Positions 31,921 to 34,708 of a stretch of 34,708 nt of DNA are shown one piece after another; the first letter of the stretch is position 1; every line of letters starts with the position of its first letter. The translations under genes were made by a program, and so were the position numbers. A model generated the notes under the pieces. The model ran no database searches. It was not told the DNA's origin and saw only the letters and a program-made list of their open reading frames with translations. The stretch is from an uncultured Coriobacteriaceae bacterium (GTDB lineage Bacteria > Actinomycetota > Coriobacteriia > Coriobacteriales > QAMH01). The stretch lies in assembly GCA_900544245.1 (NCBI GenBank), contig UQUH01000013.1, positions 1-34,708 on the forward strand, written 5' to 3'.

Positions 31921-32817
31921 CTATATCCCCAGGAACTCCCTGATCGCGGGCAGTTCATGCATCGCCTGCGCGTATCCAGTGCCATAACTTGCCTGGAGTT
32001 TGGCGATGTCGGTCTCGCCGCTGCTGACGGCCATGTCGCGTGCGTAGAAGACGTAGGCGTCTCCGGTGGCCTCGAGACGTTCGATCTCGTCGCACATGTT
32101 GTTGTACTTCCACCAGCGGTTCTCGAGCGCGTTCACCACATGGGGCCGTCCCCACAGCATCGCATTGGTGATCTTGTCGCCCAGACCCAGGGGCGGGGTC
32201 TTGCGGTACTCGCGTGGACGGGTACGTACGATGAGGAAGCGCGTGAAGCCGTCGCGTTGCGCGCGGGGAAGCAGGAAGCCGGCCCCCTCGCCCAGACCGC
32301 CATCGTAGTAGTGACTGGCACCAATCTTGGGGGAGGGCATGACGAGCGGAAGCGTCGAGGAGGCGCGCACGCGCACCATCAGGTCTTCGATGGTCTGCAT
32401 GTCGTCCTTGGTCCAGTACACGCTCTTGCCCGTGTCGCGGTCGAATGACTCGATGGTGACCTTTGCGGGGTTGGCCGCGAAGGTTGCGAAATCGAAGGGG
32501 AGGAATCCGCCGGAGAGCCCCGCTTCTTCGTAGATGTGCTTGGCGGAGAAGAAACCCTTGTGCTGCAGAAAGGTGCTGACACCACCGAATTCGGGATCTT
32601 CGACCAGGTCGACAAAGGAACGCTTCGTACGATCGATGTCACGCGAGACGTAGTTGACCGCGTTGCTCGCCCCGGCGGAGAGCCCGTAGACGTTGTCGAA
32701 GAAGATGCCGTTTTCGAGCAGGACGTTTGCCAGAGCGCAGGTGTAGCTCGCACGCATGCCGCCACCCTCGAAGATAAGGGCGGTGTCGAACACGTTGCTT
32801 GTCAGGTCCGCTTGCAT
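31921..32817 (-). CDS. Patatin-like phospholipase/acyl hydrolase
   Basis: A 298-residue patatin-fold protein of the bacterial YjjU type. The oxyanion motif is FEGGGMRASY (Gly18-20), the nucleophile elbow is GLSAG with Ser47, and the second dyad residue is Asp172 in YYDGGLGEG. There is no signal peptide, so it acts inside the cell, probably on lipids or acyl esters. ATG 32817 is chosen: the protein aligns from there, and a -10 TACAAT ends 6 bases upstream, giving a leaderless mRNA; an ATG-free extension to 32883 would cover the promoter. Divergent from the metalloprotease. Confidence 0.85.
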   Translation of the reverse strand: MQADLTSNVFDTALIFEGGGMRASYTCALANVLLENGIFFDNVYGLSAGASNAVNYVSRDIDRTKRSFVDLVEDPEFGGVSTFLQHKGFFSAKHIYEEAGLSGGFLPFDFATFAANPAKVTIESFDRDTGKSVYWTKDDMQTIEDLMVRVRASSTLPLVMPSPKIGASHYYDGGLGEGAGFLLPRAQRDGFTRFLIVRTRPREYRKTPPLGLGDKITNAMLWGRPHVVNALENRWWKYNNMCDEIERLEATGDAYVFYARDMAVSSGETDIAKLQASYGTGYAQAMHELPAIREFLGI

Positions 32818-32823
32818 GGGGCT

Positions 32824-32883
32824 ATTGTAGCGCTGCAATTGGCGAGTGAGACAAAACTCGCCGGGGCACCTTTGTCTTATCAT
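32824..32883. promoter_or_regulatory. Overlapping divergent promoters giving leaderless mRNAs
   Basis: Minus strand: TACAAT (32824-32829) ends 6 bases before the patatin ATG (32817). Plus strand: TATCAT (32878-32883) ends 6 bases before the protease ATG (32890). Neither gene has a Shine-Dalgarno. Between them, GGCGAGT/ACTCGCC (32841-32847, 32856-32862) and AGACAAA/TTTGTCT (32849-32855, 32871-32877) are interleaved inverted repeats that could be an operator serving both genes. Confidence 0.5.
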
Positions 32884-32889
32884 GGACGC

Positions 32890-33438
32890 ATGGACGAGAG
32901 AATCACGGAACTTGCCGGATATCGGGTGCGCGTGGTACGCCGCAAGGGCATGCGCAACATTCGCCTGCGCGTGGAAGGTGACGGTTCCCTCGTCGTATCC
33001 GCGCCACCGTCGGCAACCATCGGGGAGATGCGCGACGCCGTCGAGCGCAACGGCGCCTGGATCGAGCGGCAGCGCAATCGACTTGCCAAGTCTCCCATGG
33101 CCCAGGCCGCCTATGCGAGCGATGAGGACAAGCGCGTCTGGCGCGTGACCGTCGAGGGCGCGGTCGCGCCTCTGCTCGAAATATGGGAGCCCATCATCGG
33201 CGTGCGCGTCAAGAAGCTTGCCTTTCGCAACATGAAGAGCTGCTGGGGCTCATGCCAGCCGGCGACGGGTCGCGTGTGCATCAACACGCGCCTAGTGCTC
33301 TATCCGCCGCGTTGCCTGGAGTACGTGGTGGTGCACGAGCTCGTCCATATGCTCGAGCCGAGCCATAACGCCCGCTTCCACGAGCTTATGGACGGCTTTC
33401 TGCCCGACTGGCGCGAGCGCCGCAAGTTGCTGCGATAG
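32890..33438 (+). CDS. YgjP-type (M48-like) zinc metalloprotease
   Basis: A 182-residue DUF45/YgjP-family protein. The zinc motif is H149-E150-x2-H153 (VVVHELVHMLEPSHNARFHELM), with His159 or His164 as third ligand; KSCWGSCQPATGRVCINTRLV and PPRCLEYVVVHEL are family-typical. It has no signal peptide, so it is probably cytoplasmic. ATG 32890 is chosen as the first Met of the conserved protein; the open frame upstream is non-coding and overlaps the patatin gene. It is predicted leaderless, as it follows a TATCAT -10 by 6 bases and has no Shine-Dalgarno. The cellular substrate is unknown. Confidence 0.88.
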   Translation: MDERITELAGYRVRVVRRKGMRNIRLRVEGDGSLVVSAPPSATIGEMRDAVERNGAWIERQRNRLAKSPMAQAAYASDEDKRVWRVTVEGAVAPLLEIWEPIIGVRVKKLAFRNMKSCWGSCQPATGRVCINTRLVLYPPRCLEYVVVHELVHMLEPSHNARFHELMDGFLPDWRERRKLLR

Positions 33439-33465
33439 GGAGGGCCGCATTCGGGACGCAGGTTG

Positions 33466-33630
33466 ATGCATACGATGCGCCAGGTAAGCGAGGACGCGCC
33501 ACGACATGGCGCGAAAACCGTCGGCTGGCACATGCAGTATTTCGAGGATAGCCGTGATTCCTCGTTTGACGTATCGTCTGCCTACCTTATGGACGAGCCG
33601 GAATCCAAGTGCAGCGGTGCGAGCGTATAA
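33466..33630 (+). CDS. Possible 54-aa small protein
   Basis: An open frame 27 bases after the protease stop, starting MHTMRQVSEDAPRHGAKTV and ending TAA. It is hydrophilic, has no recognised motif and only a weak AGG ahead of the second ATG (33475). It may be co-transcribed with the protease or may be chance. Otherwise the gap to 33677 holds only a TATAAT box. Confidence 0.22.
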   Translation: MHTMRQVSEDAPRHGAKTVGWHMQYFEDSRDSSFDVSSAYLMDEPESKCSGASV

Positions 33631-33631
33631 T
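33626..33631 (+). promoter_or_regulatory. Probable -10 element of the cell-wall-binding protein gene
   Basis: A consensus TATAAT lies 46 bases before the ATG at 33678. No clear -35 is present at normal spacing. Confidence 0.4.
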
Positions 33632-33677
33632 TTGCAATAAGAATGTGATGCTTGCTTGGTTGAGGAGTCCGTGAATC

Positions 33678-34708
33678 ATGGCGTCCCTTGTTCGCTACCG
33701 GATCAAACCCTTGTTAATTCTCTCGATTGTCATCATCTGCACGTGCATGTTGTGCGTGGCGGTTCCGGCAAACGCCGCCGAAGGACCGGCGGGCGATTCG
33801 GATGCTTTTGCCCAGGATAATCCAGCGGATGCACAGGCTGCACAAGATCAAATTGTCATCGAAAAAGAGACGAATGCGGGCAATGCTAGTCAAGGAGATA
33901 GTGCGAGCCGGCAAGACACCATGAGTCCTACCGGCAGAGTGGCGAGCCAAAAGACAACTCCGAATGACCAGACATCGACGTCTCTCGGCGCACCTTCGGG
34001 CAATTCTGGCGATTCCGCCAAGCCGCAGGCTCCTGCGGAGAAGGAGGAACTTGCGCTCAAACCCACCAAGACCGGGTGGTACGAGAAGGAAAAGGGCGTC
34101 TGGTACTACTTCACCAGTCTGGATGCCGCTCCCAAGACGGGATGGCTCTACACGGCCGGCGCCTGGTACTGGCTCGAGCCGAGCGAGAACGGCAAGATGG
34201 CGAACGACGCCTGGGTCGACGACGCGGGCAAGAAATATTACGTTGCTGCCAGCGGCGCCATGAAGACCGGCTGGCACAAGGATGGCGTCAGGGATGGCCA
34301 TGACGTCTGGTACTGGCTCGACGCATCCGGTGCGGTGCACGAGGGATGGGCGCTCGTGGGAGGCAGCTGGTACTACCTCGACCCGGCCGACGGCGGCGTC
34401 ATGAGGACCGGCAGGTACAGGGCCGGCAACGCCTGGTACATCTCGGCGCCCTCGGGCGCGATGTACGCGAACGGCTGGGTGCCACTCGGTGCGGACTGGT
34501 ACTACGCTTCGGCGTCCGGTGCGCTACGGACGGGCTGGGTGTACACGGGTTCCTGGTACTACCTGGACCCGGCGGCCGACGGCAAGATGGCGAGCGAGGC
34601 CTGGGTCGACGACGCGGGCAAGAGGTACTACGTCGCGGCCAGCGGCGCCATGGAGACCGGCTGGCACAAGGATGGCGTCAGGGATGGCCATGACGTCTGG
34701 TACTGGCT
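33678..34708 (+). CDS. Secreted cell-wall-binding repeat protein, 3'-truncated by window edge
   Basis: The frame is open to the last base: 343 codons with no stop, so this is the N-terminal part of a larger protein. ATG 33678 follows TGAGGAG by 10 bases. A signal peptide (KPLLILSIVIICTCMLCVAV, cleavage near ANA-A at residue 33) leads into a low-complexity linker rich in Ala, Ser, Asp and Gln (about 35-128). Cell-wall/choline-binding-type repeats start near residue 131 (TGWYEKEKGVWYYF) and include WYWLEPSENGKMANDAW, GKKYYVAASGAMKTGWHKDG and WYYLDPADGGVMRTG. Such repeats bind wall polymers or glucans and usually flank a catalytic or adhesive domain, here probably beyond the edge. The repeats share long identical DNA, so copy number may vary. 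Confidence 0.85.
   Translation, partial: MASLVRYRIKPLLILSIVIICTCMLCVAVPANAAEGPAGDSDAFAQDNPADAQAAQDQIVIEKETNAGNASQGDSASRQDTMSPTGRVASQKTTPNDQTSTSLGAPSGNSGDSAKPQAPAEKEELALKPTKTGWYEKEKGVWYYFTSLDAAPKTGWLYTAGAWYWLEPSENGKMANDAWVDDAGKKYYVAASGAMKTGWHKDGVRDGHDVWYWLDASGAVHEGWALVGGSWYYLDPADGGVMRTGRYRAGNAWYISAPSGAMYANGWVPLGADWYYASASGALRTGWVYTGSWYYLDPAADGKMASEAWVDDAGKRYYVAASGAMETGWHKDGVRDGHDVWYW
34191..34708 (+). repeat. 390-bp-period direct repeat inside the wall-binding gene
   Basis: Bases 34191-34318 recur at 34581-34708, 390 bp (130 codons) later, with the final 53 bases identical. The remaining differences are mostly synonymous. This is long enough for slippage or recombination to change repeat number. 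The second copy may extend past the window. Confidence 0.8.

Noticed and set aside
1..34708. CRISPR array, tRNA, rRNA or prophage
   Set aside because: No regularly spaced direct repeats with unique spacers, no cloverleaf or rRNA sequence, and no phage structural genes were seen.

Overview
The window comes from a GC-rich, obligately anaerobic bacterium, most likely a gut Coriobacteriia (Eggerthellaceae/Slackia-like actinobacterium). The lineage is inferred from four things: an oxygen-independent class III ribonucleotide reductase with no aerobic enzyme in view, many ferredoxin-type and CCG-domain redox proteins, a Trp/Tyr-rich cell-wall-binding repeat protein of the type common in that class, and strongly GC-biased codon use. 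No rRNA, tRNA or CRISPR array was seen.

Layout. 1-6212: a palindromic repeat, then glutamate synthase (gltB-gltD). 6209-12729: an organoarsenical-type cluster made of a Cys-rich PadR regulator (minus strand), an ArsM-like methyltransferase, a COG0523/CobW-type GTPase, an ArsM::ArsS fusion (methyltransferase plus radical SAM/Cys-rich arsenosugar synthase) and an SAH/MTA/5'-deoxyadenosine deaminase-like amidohydrolase. The divergent control region holds a 17-bp-stem hairpin, a TTGACA/TATAAT promoter and an inverted repeat around the -10. 12730-17445: an accessory stretch with a ribbon-helix-helix/VapC toxin-antitoxin pair under a palindromic operator, a MerR regulator with a very large C-terminal domain and a classic dyad-in-spacer promoter, a small Xre repressor, a possible 21-aa leader peptide, a lipoprotein, a DUF4230-like membrane protein and a relic insertion-sequence end.

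17479-26750: amino/organic acid metabolism. It holds SstT (Ser/Thr:Na+ symporter), divergent lutABC (lactate oxidation), then on the minus strand an alpha/beta hydrolase overlapping a dicarboxylate/amino acid symporter, and a FAD oxidoreductase paired with an HdrD-like iron-sulfur protein. 27016-28353: NADP-type glutamate dehydrogenase, with terminator. 28723-31888: nrdD and nrdG, with three NrdR-box-like sites spaced about three helical turns apart and a hairpin-rich spacer between the two genes. 31921-33438: a patatin-like hydrolase and a YgjP-type metalloprotease, divergent from a 72-bp gap in which both -10 elements lie 6 nt before the ATGs, so both mRNAs are predicted leaderless. 33678-34708: a secreted cell-wall-binding repeat protein running off the right edge.

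Working together: GltBD and GdhA give two routes of ammonium assimilation. LutABC, SstT, the DAACS carrier and the Fe-S/FAD pair handle lactate, amino acids and low-potential electrons. The ars cluster reads as one SAM-consuming pathway: two methyltransferase domains, one radical-SAM step, and a deaminase able to clear SAH and 5'-deoxyadenosine. Short palindromes built on GAGACA/TGTCTC or GTGACAGGGGTCAG lie between genes through the window and look like a REP-like dispersed repeat family.
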